This document shows positions 43,118 to 51,665 of a stretch of 64,000 nucleotides of DNA, piece by piece. A model generated the notes under the pieces. It was not told the origin of the DNA and ran no database searches. It saw only the letters and a list, made by a program, of their open reading frames with translations. This stretch comes from Streptomyces sp. NBC_00377 (lineage in GTDB: Bacteria > Actinomycetota > Actinomycetes > Streptomycetales > Streptomycetaceae): assembly GCF_036075115.1 (NCBI RefSeq), contig NZ_CP107958.1, positions 124,001 to 188,000 on the forward strand, given 5' to 3'. The first letter of the stretch is position 1. Every line of letters begins with the position of its first letter. The position numbers and the translations under genes were made by a program.

Positions 43118-43839
43118 CATCGGCGTTGTCGGGCGGTCGGGCGGTGCAGTGTCATGGACAGCCGTGGTGTGCTGCGCAGGACGCGGGCAGTGAAACGGAT
43201 ACGGGCGCGGCGGGTGGCGTGGGCGGCCAGTTCGGCGTTCCATTCCTCCTGCCAGCGTGCGCGCTGCCGGGTGGGCAGCAGCAGGTTGAGGATGGTCAGT
43301 ACGCGTGCGGATGTGCCGTGTGCGGAGGGTGAGGGGTGAAGGACGGCTGAGGCGAGGGCGTCGAGTTCGCGGCCGACGGTGTGCAGGCCTGCTGTGCGGG
43401 CCACCGGGGCGAACACCTCGAGGGTTTCGCGGGCTATGCGGTAGCGGGTGGCCGGGGAGAGGCAGGCGCTGGTGCGCAAGTTGTGCAGCCGGTCGGCGAG
43501 TCGGATGGTCAGCACGGCCATCTGCTGCGACGGGCCGGTATGGGGTGTCGGCGGCTCGGTGACTCTGCCTGCCGGCAGGGTCGGACCGAGCAGGGCGGTG
43601 GGGAGGGCGGCCACCAAGCCAGCGATGTCGGTACCGAATCGGTCAGCCGGACGGTTGGGCGGACAGGCGGTGTCCTCAAGGTCATGCAGCAGGGCGGCAC
43701 ACACGACCGACGGCGGCATGCGCAGGCCGGCGACGATCGCGGCAACCGTGAGGCAGTGGGTAAGGACTGGGTCTCCGTTGCGGCGCAGGTGTAGCTCCTC
43801 GATCAAAGACACCATCGACACCGCCTCCTCCACCGTCAC
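43114..43839 (-). CDS. HD-domain protein of the Rel/SpoT hydrolase type
   Basis: A 241-aa protein resembling the (p)ppGpp hydrolase half of Rel enzymes. Metal-site motifs: VLTHCLTVAAIVA (His), CAALLHDLEDTACPP (HD pair and ED), RLADRLHNLRT (Asp), then ARETLEVFAPVARTAGLHTV. There is no synthetase, TGS or ACT domain, so it could be a stand-alone alarmone hydrolase or another nucleotide phosphohydrolase. The C-terminal 60 residues are basic (ATRRARIRFTARVLRSTPRL) and conserved in Streptomyces relatives as far as I recall. It is coupled (GTGA) to a small membrane protein. Confidence 0.75.
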   Translation of the reverse strand: MTVEEAVSMVSLIEELHLRRNGDPVLTHCLTVAAIVAGLRMPPSVVCAALLHDLEDTACPPNRPADRFGTDIAGLVAALPTALLGPTLPAGRVTEPPTPHTGPSQQMAVLTIRLADRLHNLRTSACLSPATRYRIARETLEVFAPVARTAGLHTVGRELDALASAVLHPSPSAHGTSARVLTILNLLLPTRQRARWQEEWNAELAAHATRRARIRFTARVLRSTPRLSMTLHRPTARQRRW

Positions 43840-43848
43840 GGCAGGAGA

Positions 43849-44649
43849 TCAGGGACAGGCGACTGCTCGAACATCACCGTTGGACTCCTCGAAGTAGGCG
43901 GCGCTCTCCGCGTCCGCCGGGTAGTAGGACTCGATCGCTACCTCGTCCAGCGTGATGTCCATCGGGGTACCGAATGTGGTGATGGTCGAGAACAGCCGCA
44001 GCTCTCGTCCGTCGAAGCGAAGGATCATCGGGATCACGACATCGGATTCGACCGATCGGCTCGACACGTCCTCGGAATTGGGCTCCAGCAGTTCCTCATA
44101 GAGCGCAGTGAGCTCAGCGTCGGGAGCAACGGCGAGCTGACGCCTGATTCGGGAACGGAACACCACACGCACATCGGCCAGGTTGACGACCAGAGGAGCG
44201 AACCCGCGCGGGTCCAATCCCAGCCGCACCAGGTTGATCGGCGGCCGTAGCAGGTCGGGATCGACCTCCGCGAAGAACGGCTCGACCGCGCGGTTGGTCA
44301 TCACGATGTTCCACCGGCGATCGAAGGCCACCGCCGGGTACGGCTCATGCGCGCGCAGCACCCTCTCGACCGCGTCCCGGGCCGCCGACAGCGCGTCGTC
44401 ATCGAGTGGCCGCTCGGCGTACCGGGGTGCGAAGCCGGCCGCGAGCAGCAGCCGGTTGCGCTCACGCAACGGCACATCGAGCTGGTCCGCGAGCCGCTGG
44501 ACCATGTCGGCGCTCGGATTGGACTTGCCCGTCTCGACCAGGCTGACGTGACGAGCCGAGACGTCGGCCGCGATCGCAAGATCGAGTTGGCTGAGTCGTC
44601 GGCGATGCCGCCACTGCCGCAATAGCTCCCCGACCGTATGCATGGTCAT
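43849..44649 (-). CDS. XRE regulator with MmyB-like ligand-binding domain
   Basis: A 266-aa regulator. Residues 5-62: LLRQWRHRRRLSQLDLAIAA, DVSARHVSLVETGKSNPSAD, MVQRLADQLDVPLRERNRLL, a Cro/CI HTH. Residues 80-255: the MmyB-like PAS-type domain, AYPAVAFDRRWNIVMTNRAV, PINLVRLGLDPRGFAPLVVN, LRLFSTITTFGTPMDITLDE, VAIESYYPAD. The family commonly sits divergent from small enzymes, as here with a SnoaL-like gene 80 bases away. It probably controls that neighbour and binds a small, perhaps fatty or aromatic, ligand. Confidence 0.9.
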   Translation of the reverse strand: MTMHTVGELLRQWRHRRRLSQLDLAIAADVSARHVSLVETGKSNPSADMVQRLADQLDVPLRERNRLLLAAGFAPRYAERPLDDDALSAARDAVERVLRAHEPYPAVAFDRRWNIVMTNRAVEPFFAEVDPDLLRPPINLVRLGLDPRGFAPLVVNLADVRVVFRSRIRRQLAVAPDAELTALYEELLEPNSEDVSSRSVESDVVIPMILRFDGRELRLFSTITTFGTPMDITLDEVAIESYYPADAESAAYFEESNGDVRAVACP

Positions 44650-44729
44650 CGAGAGTACTCATCGTGGAGCCGTACGCCATGAAATCCGACTTCATCGACA
44701 ACCGTTGCGACCGCGGAAACACTGCGTCC

Positions 44730-45119
44730 ATGACCACAGACAACAAGAGCATCGTTCAACGGGCGCTGGCGGAACTGATCCAGGCGGGCAGCGTCGACGC
44801 GCTCGAACCGTTGCTGAGCGATGACTTCGTCCATCACAGGCCGGACTCGACCTCCTCGACCAAGGCGGAGTGGCTCGACGCCGTACAGGCGGCGCTCATC
44901 CCGCTCGCCGATATACGGGTCGACGTCCACCACCTTCTGGCCGACGGTGATCACGTCGTGATGCACTCGCGGCGACGGCTCCCCGATGCCGGGCCGGAGA
45001 TCGCGGTCGTCGATATCTGGCGGATCGACGAGGGGCTGATCACCGAAGGATGGGAGATCATCGAGCCGGTGGCCCAGGCAGCCGCCAATCTGGTGTGGTG
45101 GGAGCCTGCTGAGCGCTGA
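44730..45119 (+). CDS. SnoaL-like / NTF2-fold protein
   Basis: A 129-aa protein starting MTTDNKSIVQRALAELIQAG. It has the SnoaL cone-fold pattern: helix 1 plus DALEPLLSDDFVHHRP, KAEWLDAVQAALIPLADIRV, DVHHLLADGDHVVMHSRRRL, IAVVDIWRIDEGLITEGWEI. Such proteins include polyketide cyclases and small hydrolases; no catalytic role is proven by sequence. Starts at 44664 or 44679 are possible but would overlap the shared promoter region with the divergent MmyB-type XRE gene, its likely regulator. Confidence 0.85.
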   Translation: MTTDNKSIVQRALAELIQAGSVDALEPLLSDDFVHHRPDSTSSTKAEWLDAVQAALIPLADIRVDVHHLLADGDHVVMHSRRRLPDAGPEIAVVDIWRIDEGLITEGWEIIEPVAQAAANLVWWEPAER

Positions 45120-45193
45120 CCGGTGCTATCGCTTCCGCCGTCGAACGACAAGCGGGGGGTGCAACTCCTTCTCAAGGATGGCAGGTATCCGCC

Positions 45194-45676
45194 CAGCTCA
45201 CCGGGTCCCTCTAGAAGAGCCGCACCCGTCGAAGATGCTGTCCTGGTAGAGGTGTCGGGCGTAGGGCCAGGCGGCTGCCGCGAGGGCGGTGAACCCGGTG
45301 CAGACCCGGCGTGCGGCATCCGGGGCGGGGCCTCCCTCGGGGGCTTGGTAGCCGGGCACGGGGTCGCCGTAGATGAGGCGGAACCCCTGGGGGTTGACCA
45401 GGGCCCAGGTCCGGAAGGCGTTGGCCCATGCCTCGATCCGGACGGCGGGATCGGCGGAGGGCGTGGTTGCCCAGGCCGTGTCCACAGCGTCGGCCAAGGC
45501 GGTGTACACGTCGTTGACCAGTGTGGTGACCAGGTCGTCCCTTGTCGGGAAGTACCCGTAGATGGCGTTGGCGGTCATGCCCATCTCGCGGGCGATGGCC
45601 CGCAGTGTGATGGCGTCCGGCCGCCGCCGGCACAACCTCGCCTCGCCGGCCAGCAACGAAGGCGCAGCTCACCGGG
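45194..45676. repeat. 12-base direct repeats flanking the TetR gene
   Basis: CAGCTCACCGGG occurs at 45194-45205 and again at 45665-45676, exactly at the two ends of the truncated TetR frame. The repeat spacing is 471 bases. This may be a duplication scar or chance. Confidence 0.5.
45198..45656 (-). CDS. TetR-family regulator (WHG domain), N-terminally damaged
   Basis: A 152-aa frame: PDAITLRAIAREMGMTANAI, YGYFPTRDDLVTTLVNDVYT (HTH helices 2-4), then the TetR C-terminal WHG-type domain WANAFRTWALVNPQGFRLIY, GDPVPGY, FTALAAAAWPY. Members normally have about 20 residues before the PDAITL block (helix 1); here they are replaced by LAGEARLCRRR, with a TGA 9 codons upstream and only a TTG start. 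The DNA-binding domain is probably incomplete. Exact 12-base direct repeats sit at both ends of the frame. Confidence 0.7.
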   Translation of the reverse strand: MLAGEARLCRRRPDAITLRAIAREMGMTANAIYGYFPTRDDLVTTLVNDVYTALADAVDTAWATTPSADPAVRIEAWANAFRTWALVNPQGFRLIYGDPVPGYQAPEGGPAPDAARRVCTGFTALAAAAWPYARHLYQDSIFDGCGSSRGTR

Positions 45677-45857
45677 CATGCCTTAGATGATTTACGGGAC
45701 AGGTCTCAGCCTGCACGATGCTGTCCTTGTCCGACGGGAAGGCGGGACTCGCATCTCCAGCAGTGCGAGCCGGAGGGAACTCGCCGGAGGCGAGCGGCGA
45801 AGGAGAGAGGAAAGCCCAAGCCTTCCATGCATGTTCCCTTGAACGAGAGGAGCCCCG

Positions 45858-46475
45858 ATGACCGTCGGGCCAGGCGTCTGCACGGGAGCGGAGAGCGATG
45901 CCTCGGTGATTGCGCGGTCCCGGGATGAGCCCGAAGCATTCGCTGTGCTCTTCGACCGATACGCGGATGAGGTACATCGCTATCTGGCGCGCAGGCTCGG
46001 TGGCGAGCCGGCCGACGACCTCATGGCAGAGACCTTCACCACCGCTTTCCAGCACCGGCACCGGTACAACCCTTCGCGGGCCCCGGGCGGCGGCGCCCGG
46101 CCCTGGCTGTTCGGTATAGCGACCAATCTGGTCGGCCGGCACCGGCGGGCCGAGGGCCGCCGCTTCAAAGCCATGGCCCGCATCCCGGCCCCGGCCGATC
46201 ACGACGAGCCGCTGGCCGACCGTGCCGCGGCCCGGGTGGGGGCACAGGCCGTACGGCGCGAGCTGGCAGCGGCACTGGCCGCGCTGCCCGCACGGCACCG
46301 GGACGTGCTACTGCTGGTGGCGTGGGGCGGTCTCGGCTACGAGGAGGTGGCCCAGGCCCTCGGTGTCCCCATCGGCACGGTCAGATCACGGCTGCACCGG
46401 GCTCGCAGCAAGCTACGCGAAGCGTTGGGCGGATCCGATCCCACGACACTGCGAGAGGTACCCGGCCATGACTGA
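45858..46475 (+). CDS. ECF-type RNA polymerase sigma factor
   Basis: A 205-aa sigma-70 family protein. Region 2: FAVLFDRYADEVHRYLARRL, ADDLMAETFTTAFQHRHRYN, PWLFGIATNLVGRHRRAEGR. Region 4: ELAAALAALPARHRDVLLLV, GLGYEEVAQALGVPIGTVRS, RLHRARSKLREALG. GAGAGGAG precedes the ATG. It overlaps the next gene by 8 bases. In this subgroup the partner gene encodes a CU044_5270-type protein, which probably acts in place of a classical anti-sigma factor. Confidence 0.93.
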   Translation: MTVGPGVCTGAESDASVIARSRDEPEAFAVLFDRYADEVHRYLARRLGGEPADDLMAETFTTAFQHRHRYNPSRAPGGGARPWLFGIATNLVGRHRRAEGRRFKAMARIPAPADHDEPLADRAAARVGAQAVRRELAAALAALPARHRDVLLLVAWGGLGYEEVAQALGVPIGTVRSRLHRARSKLREALGGSDPTTLREVPGHD

Positions 46476-47454
46476 CGAACTCGAACTCCTGCGGGACTGG
46501 GACACGGACGCCGCCCCGCTCACCGACCCGACCCGAGCGAAAGCCCGCTACCGGCTGCTCAACGCGATCGCGCGCGCGCAGCAGCACTCCGACGCCGCCC
46601 CCAGCCGCCGCCACGCGCTCCGCCTCGCGACAGCTGCCGTGGTCGCCGTGGCGGTTACCGGAACGGCGATACTGATCACCGAGGACGGCGCCGAAGGGGG
46701 CGATCACCCCGACCGTGCCGACCGCGTATCGGACACGGCGACCCCGAGGATGGGCAACGTCAGCGCCGTGACCGTGCTGAACGGGGCGGCAGCACAGACG
46801 GGCAGGGACGAAAAGCCCGTGGCGCCGCGCGACGACCAGTTCATCTACTCGAAGCGGATCATCAAGGAGACGGAACGCAAGACCGGCACGGTCAAAACCT
46901 ACGAAGACGTGAACTGGGACTCCGTCGACGGCTCCAAGCGCTCCTTGACCATGGAACTCGGCCGGGTGATCTGGGAGGAGCCCTTGAAGAAGGGCGAGAG
47001 CGTGTGGCCGCCTCGAGAGTGGAGCAACCTGAAGAAGCTGCCCACCGACCCGAGGAAACTCATCCCGTACATCGCCCACGGCGGACCGTCCAGCAGGTCG
47101 ATCGGCGACTTCACCGAACCCGAATGGTCCCACGCCTACTTCCTGCTCGGTGAGCTCCTGAAATGGCCGGTGCTGCCCCAGGGGCTGCGTCCCGCCGCGT
47201 ACAAGGCGCTGGCCCTGGTGCCCGGTGTCAAGGCAGTTCCGGGAGTGAAGGACTCCGGCGGGCGCACCGGGGTGGGGATCTCCTACCCCGAGAGCTCGTT
47301 CCCGACGGGCAAGTACCTCATCTTCGACCCGGAATCCTATGAATTCCTGGGCTTCCGCGACGAACGGACTTCGGCGTCCGGCGACAACACGTACATCCAG
47401 CTGTCACACGTGGTGGACTGGGCGATCGTCGACCGGCTGAAGCAGCGCCCATAG
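46468..47454 (+). CDS. CU044_5270 family protein (ECF-linked membrane protein)
   Basis: A 328-aa protein. N-terminal cytoplasmic part (MTDELELLRDWDTDAAPLTD, ARYRLLNAIARA), one transmembrane helix (ALRLATAAVVAVAVTGTAIL, about residues 48-68), then a large extracytoplasmic domain with DDQFIYSKRIIKETERKTGT, LPTDPRKLIPYIAHGG, VPGVKAVPGVKDSGGRTGVG, YLIFDPESYEFLGF. This is the CU044_5270 family, nearly always encoded after an ECF sigma factor. The start overlaps the sigma gene stop by 8 bases. It probably senses an external signal and restrains the sigma factor; this is inferred from context. Confidence 0.9.
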   Translation: MTDELELLRDWDTDAAPLTDPTRAKARYRLLNAIARAQQHSDAAPSRRHALRLATAAVVAVAVTGTAILITEDGAEGGDHPDRADRVSDTATPRMGNVSAVTVLNGAAAQTGRDEKPVAPRDDQFIYSKRIIKETERKTGTVKTYEDVNWDSVDGSKRSLTMELGRVIWEEPLKKGESVWPPREWSNLKKLPTDPRKLIPYIAHGGPSSRSIGDFTEPEWSHAYFLLGELLKWPVLPQGLRPAAYKALALVPGVKAVPGVKDSGGRTGVGISYPESSFPTGKYLIFDPESYEFLGFRDERTSASGDNTYIQLSHVVDWAIVDRLKQRP

Positions 47455-47562
47455 CCCCGCTGTTTCGCTCGCGCACGGCCGCTGTCGACACGGAAGCGTG
47501 AAAGCGCCTTCCTCACCACGGGACGCCGGGCGGGCGCCAGATCGGCCGGCTGACGTGCTCGG

Positions 47563-48085
47563 TCACATCCGTCTGGAGGGGAAGCCGCCCTCGGGATGCC
47601 ATCGCCCCTGCCAGTGGTGGCGGGTGAGGTCGGCGACCTTCGCCATCCGGCTCTTGGCGGAGCGCAGGCCGACCTGGTGCAAGACGAGCAGGACCGGCGG
47701 GTGCACCCGCTCGTACTCCTCGGAAGGGGGCGCGGACCAGCGGGTGCGCCACAGCGGCTTCTCGATGCCGTCGGTGTCCTTCTCCTGCCGCAGGAAGAAC
47801 CGGGCGTACTTGTCGAACTTCCTGCCGATCAGGACGGCTTCCTCGGTGCTCGACCTCGATGAACAGCAGCGGCACGCCGGCTTCCGGGGCGGTCAGGACG
47901 ATGTCGGCGCGGGCGCTGCCGATCGCGGGGTTCTTCCAGGTGCCCTTCACCGGGAGCGCGACCTCGGTGGCATAGGAGGCGAGGGTGCCGATCCCGTCGG
48001 GTGCGGCGACGTGCTGCCGGTGCCCTGCGCGGTCGCCGTCGGGCTCGCCCGGGCACACCAGCAGCGTGAGGGTCCTCGCAGCCGG
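47563..48085 (-). pseudogene. Replication-relaxation family protein, C-terminal relic
   Basis: Minus strand reads TLASYATEVALPVKGTWKNP, ARADIVLTAPEAGVPLLFIE, then in another frame TEEAVLIGRKFDKYARFFLR, EKDTDGIEKPLWRTRWSAPP, PVLLVLHQVGLRSAKSRMAK, HHWQGRWHPEGGFPSRRM and stop. This is the C-terminal domain of the plasmid-associated replication-relaxation family. There is a frameshift near 47865, and the N-terminal winged-helix half is missing. Confidence 0.75.
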
Positions 48086-48325
48086 CACGACATGCGACCT
48101 CCCGGCTACTGGACCGGCTCGATTCTCACGTTGACCAGCGGCTGGCGCATCGAACGCGCGGCGGCCACCACGACCCCACAGCAAATCCCCTAACCCCTGC
48201 CGCAGCACATGCCCACTGTCAGTGAGCGCGTTTCAACCTGAAGTTGCAGGTCCCGGGTCTGGCGTGGGTCGCGGGTGGGATGCTCGTGCCGGTCGGAGGT
48301 GTGATCGGTAGGAGGTGATCGTCCG

Positions 48326-48900
48326 TCAGCGGTGGACCTCGGCGTTCGTCAGCACGAGGAGCGCCCGTAGCAGCGTGGTCGCGTGTCGGGCGTTCATGCG
48401 GACCTTGGTGAGGATCCACCAGTTCTTCAGGTCGGCGAAGCCGTGCTCGTTCGCCGCTCGTTCACGGCTGACCAGCCGGTTCGCCTCCTTCTGGGCGTCG
48501 GTGAGCGGATGGCCGCGGGTCGCCCGCCGGCCGGTGACGATGACCGGGTCGTCGGGGTCGTCGTCCAGGCCGACGAAGCCGAGATCGGCCACAGCGCCCA
48601 GACCGGCCTCCCGCAGGTGGGTGGTGATCCTGTTGTGGCGGGCGGTGGTGATCTCGCTGAAGCGCCCCGGCTTCGCCGCCGAGATCCAGACCAGGTTGCC
48701 CGTCTCGTCAGGGCGAGGAACAGCAGGCCGTGGGCCTTGTGCTTGCCCGAATAGTTCGGCCGGTTCTCGTTCCCTGTGCGTCGGCGGGTGCGGACGAGGG
48801 TGCCGTCGAGCAGGACGACGACGCCACCCTTTCGGGCGATTTTCTTCAGGGCGCGGTCCAGTCGCGGGGCACGGGCCGACAGCAACTCAACATCAAACTG
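48326..48900 (-). pseudogene. Transposase C-terminal relic (DDE_Tnp_4)
   Basis: Reads LDRALKKIARKGGVVVLLDG, TLVRTRRRTG, ENRPNYSGKHKAHGLLFLAL, then after a frameshift near 48715 EITTARHNRITTHLREAG, VADLGFVGLDDDPDDPVIVT, GRRATRGHPLTDAQKEANRL, VSRERAANEHGFADLKNWWI, LTKVRMNARHATTLLRALLV to stop. The N-terminal HTH third is missing; at 48900 it is fused in frame to a membrane-protein start. Confidence 0.85.
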
Positions 48901-49179
48901 CACGCGGTCGCCGAGATGCACGGCCACCAGGTATGCCGCGCCCGGTATCCGGCGCAGCACACCCATCGCCACCACCAGCGGCCGGGGTGGGTCCGCCCGC
49001 CGCCACCGGGGGCGGGCGAGCCACCAGGCGGGGGCCGCGCCCAGCAGGAAGGGCCAGGGCTGCCAGCCGGGCAGCAGGCTGCCCAGGCCTGCGGCCAGCA
49101 GCAGTTGCTGGGCCACCGCGGCGAGGGTCAGTACGGCGGCGGCTACGAGGGCCACACCTGCAGTGCTCCTGTTTGACAT
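48900..49179 (-). pseudogene. Membrane protein, 5' fragment
   Basis: Reads MSNRSTAGVALVAAAVLTLA, AVAQQLLLAAGLGSLLPGWQ, PWPFLLGAAPAWWLARPRWR, VVAMGVLRRIPGAAYLVAVH, with two or three helices. It is divergent from the GntR gene and runs after about 93 residues into a transposase relic in the same frame. The original protein cannot be identified; position suggests it once belonged to the GntR/ABC locus. Confidence 0.6.
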
Positions 49180-49199
49180 CCCAGCAACGCCTCCATCAT

Positions 49200-49225
49200 G
49201 CTTGTATTAATTCATTAATGGAAGC
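49200..49225. promoter_or_regulatory. Palindrome, candidate GntR (YtrA-type) operator
   Basis: A 26-base imperfect palindrome: GCTT and AAGC at the outside, TATTAAT and ATTAATG inside, TC centre. It lies 12 bases upstream of the GntR start. AT-rich, unlike its surroundings. Autorepression of the GntR-ABC operon is the likely role. Confidence 0.6.
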
Positions 49226-49237
49226 ACACTGTTGGTC

Positions 49238-49681
49238 ATGGAAGGTGATGTGCTCGAGTACCGGATCGACCGTGGCAGCGGCGTTCCCGCCTATGTGCAG
49301 ATCGTGGAGCAGACCGAACGGGCGCTGCGGATGGGCACGTTGAAGGTCGGGGACAAGCTGCCCACGGCCAGGGAAGTGGTGGCGGCGACAGCCATCAACC
49401 CCAATACCGTGCTGCGGGCCTACCGCGACATGGAGCAGGCCGGCCTGGTCGAACTGCGCCGCGGTCTGGGGACCTTCGTGACGCGGTCGCTCGCCCGGCC
49501 CGGCGCGGAGGACGACTCACCCCTGCGCGCGGAACTCACCGACTGGACGGCACGCGCACGGGCGGCGGGTTTAGAAGGGGCCGACATCCTGGCCCTGGTC
49601 GCAGCCGCCCTGGACGCCCACGACAGCAAGCAAGACGAGCACTCCCCGGGCGACCGGGAGCAGAAAATGGAGGAAGCATGA
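49238..49681 (+). CDS. GntR-family regulator, YtrA subfamily
   Basis: A 147-aa regulator. MEGDVLEYRIDRGSGVPAYV then QIVEQTERALRMGTLKVGDK, LPTAREVVAATAINPNTVLR, AYRDMEQAGLVELRRGLGTF: a GntR winged helix followed by the short YtrA-type helical tail (SPLRAELTDWTARARAAGL). No ribosome-binding site is evident, so translation may be leaderless. The stop overlaps the ABC ATPase start (ATGA). YtrA-type regulators usually repress their own ABC exporter operon in response to envelope stress. Confidence 0.92.
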   Translation: MEGDVLEYRIDRGSGVPAYVQIVEQTERALRMGTLKVGDKLPTAREVVAATAINPNTVLRAYRDMEQAGLVELRRGLGTFVTRSLARPGAEDDSPLRAELTDWTARARAAGLEGADILALVAAALDAHDSKQDEHSPGDREQKMEEA

Positions 49682-50589
49682 CCGGGCCTGACGCGCCGGC
49701 CGCGCTGCGCGCCACTGGACTCGGATTCCGGTATCGCGTGCGCGGCGGCTGGACCCTGCAGGACTGCGAGTTCACCGTGCCCAGGGGCCGTATCACTGCC
49801 CTCGTCGGACGCAACGGCGCCGGCAAGAGCACCCTGCTGCACCTGGCCGGCGGCCTGCTACGCCCCCGCACCGGGGACATACGGGTACTGGACACCGCAC
49901 CCGGCACGCCCGGGGCCCGCGCCAGGGTCGCACTGCTCACCCAGGACAAACCGCTCTACCCCCGCTTCACCGTGGCGGACACCCTGCGGATGGGGCAGAA
50001 GCTGAACGCCTCATGGGACCAGGCTGCCTCCGAGCGGACCGTCCGCGAGGGCGGCATCGCACTCGCCGCCCGCGTAGGGGAACTGTCCCCCGGGCAGCGC
50101 ACCCGTGTCGCGCTCGCCCTGGCGCTCGGCAAGCGGCCCGAACTGCTGCTGCTCGACGAGCCGATGGCCGACCTCGACCCCGTGTCACGGGGCGAGATCA
50201 TGGCGGCGTTGATGACCGAGGCCGCCGAGCGCGGCACGAGCATCGTCTTGTCCTCGCACGTCCTGCCCGAACTGGAACAGACCTGCGACTGGGTACTGGT
50301 CCTGCGGGACGGGCGCATCGAACTGAGCGAAGACGCCGAGGCGCTGCGCGAGAACCACACCGTACTGATAGGACACGCCGACCAGGCCGACGCCCTGGCC
50401 GCACGGCACACCGTCGTCCACCGCCGCGCCGGTGGCCGACAGCTGACCGCCCTGATACGACAGCAGGGACCACTGCGCGGCGACTGGCACGCCGAGCGGC
50501 CCACGCTGGAGGACATCCTGATCGGCTACCTGCAGGCCAACGACACGCTGCGCCCGGCCAGCGCCGGGCGGACGGAGGCGGCGGCGTGA
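49678..50589 (+). CDS. ABC transporter ATP-binding protein
   Basis: A 303-aa ATPase. Walker A VGRNGAGKSTLLHLAGG, Q-loop LLTQDKPLYPRF, signature ELSPGQRTRVALALALG (SPGQR variant), Walker B LLLLDEPMADLDPVSR, switch VLSSHVLPELEQTCDW. It starts on the ATGA shared with the GntR gene and ends on the GTGA shared with the permease gene. It should energise the membrane partner; the subgroup exports antibiotics or lipid-II-binding peptides, substrate not known here. Confidence 0.94.
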   Translation: MTGPDAPAALRATGLGFRYRVRGGWTLQDCEFTVPRGRITALVGRNGAGKSTLLHLAGGLLRPRTGDIRVLDTAPGTPGARARVALLTQDKPLYPRFTVADTLRMGQKLNASWDQAASERTVREGGIALAARVGELSPGQRTRVALALALGKRPELLLLDEPMADLDPVSRGEIMAALMTEAAERGTSIVLSSHVLPELEQTCDWVLVLRDGRIELSEDAEALRENHTVLIGHADQADALAARHTVVHRRAGGRQLTALIRQQGPLRGDWHAERPTLEDILIGYLQANDTLRPASAGRTEAAA

Positions 50590-51572
50590 ACGGCTCCCTC
50601 CGAACCGGCTCTCTCTGGCACGGCTCCCTCTGGCTCGCCTGGCGTCAGCAGCGAGTGCTGGTCGGCGTCGGCGCGGCCGCACTGGCCACCGCCGCGGCGA
50701 TCGCCGCGTACAACCGCTCGGGCATGCTGGACGCCCTGCACAGCGGACTGTTCGACCACTGCGGCACCGGACCGCTGTACTGCACGCAGTCCGACACCGG
50801 CGTGCCCCTGCTGCTGGACATCGAGCCGCTGAAGTTCCTCGGCACGCTGAACATCGTGCTGCCCGTCATCATCGGCGTCTTCTGGGGCGCGCCCCTGCTG
50901 GGCCGCGACCGGGAACTGGGCACGCACCGCATGGTCCTCGCCCAAGGCGTGAGCCGCGGCCGGTGGTTCGCCTCCCGGATGGCGCTCGCCGCGGTGACCA
51001 CGGTGGCCGTCTCCAGCGTGCTCGCGGGGCTGTTCGCGTGGTGGTGGCAACCGGCCGCGGACCGGAGTTACGGCCTGTTCTGGTACGAGAACACCGCCCT
51101 GAGCGGCTCGGGCCCGAGTGTCGTCGCAGCCGCCCTGTTCGGCCTGGCGGCCGGCACACTGCTGGGTTTGCTGGCCCGCCGGGTGCTGGCCGCGATGGGT
51201 CTGACCCTCCTGGTGACAGGGGCGACGACCCTCCTGCTGCATTGGACGCACAGGACCCGCCTGCTGGTCCCGCCGCACACCTACACCAGCGCCGGCAGCA
51301 CCCCCAAGCCGCCCATGGACGAGAAGTGGTCGACCGGCCACTACGGGCTGATCACCGCCTCCGGCCGCCACGACGACGTAATGAACTGCCCTTTCCCCTC
51401 AAGCACCCAGCTCAAGGAGTGCATGGCCCAGCACGGCTACGTCGCCCGCTTCTACGAGGCCAACCCGGCCAGCGACTACTGGACCTTCCAGTGGACCGAC
51501 ACAGCCCTTCTCGGCGGCCTCGCCCTCCTGCTCACGGCCGTCACCATGCTGCTCCTGCGCCGCCGCGTCTGA
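50586..51572 (+). CDS. ABC transporter permease
   Basis: A 328-aa membrane protein with six predicted helices: RVLVGVGAAALATAAAIAAY, ILNIV-like FLGTLNIVLPVIIGVFWGAP, RMALAAVTTVAVSSVLAGLF, VVAAALFGLAAGTLLGLLAR, MGLTLLVTGATTLLLHW, ALLGGLALLLTAVTMLLLRR. An external loop of about 90 residues lies before the last helix. The GTG start overlaps the ATPase stop (GTGA). Together with the GntR and ATPase genes it forms a three-gene exporter operon. Confidence 0.9.
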   Translation: MNGSLRTGSLWHGSLWLAWRQQRVLVGVGAAALATAAAIAAYNRSGMLDALHSGLFDHCGTGPLYCTQSDTGVPLLLDIEPLKFLGTLNIVLPVIIGVFWGAPLLGRDRELGTHRMVLAQGVSRGRWFASRMALAAVTTVAVSSVLAGLFAWWWQPAADRSYGLFWYENTALSGSGPSVVAAALFGLAAGTLLGLLARRVLAAMGLTLLVTGATTLLLHWTHRTRLLVPPHTYTSAGSTPKPPMDEKWSTGHYGLITASGRHDDVMNCPFPSSTQLKECMAQHGYVARFYEANPASDYWTFQWTDTALLGGLALLLTAVTMLLLRRRV

Positions 51573-51665
51573 CCATGCTGCGTCACCTGTAACCCCCATA
51601 CCCCTTTCGTCCCGCACCCCTTCATCCCCTCACCCGGGGCCCCTTTGCACGGAGGTCGCTTCGCC

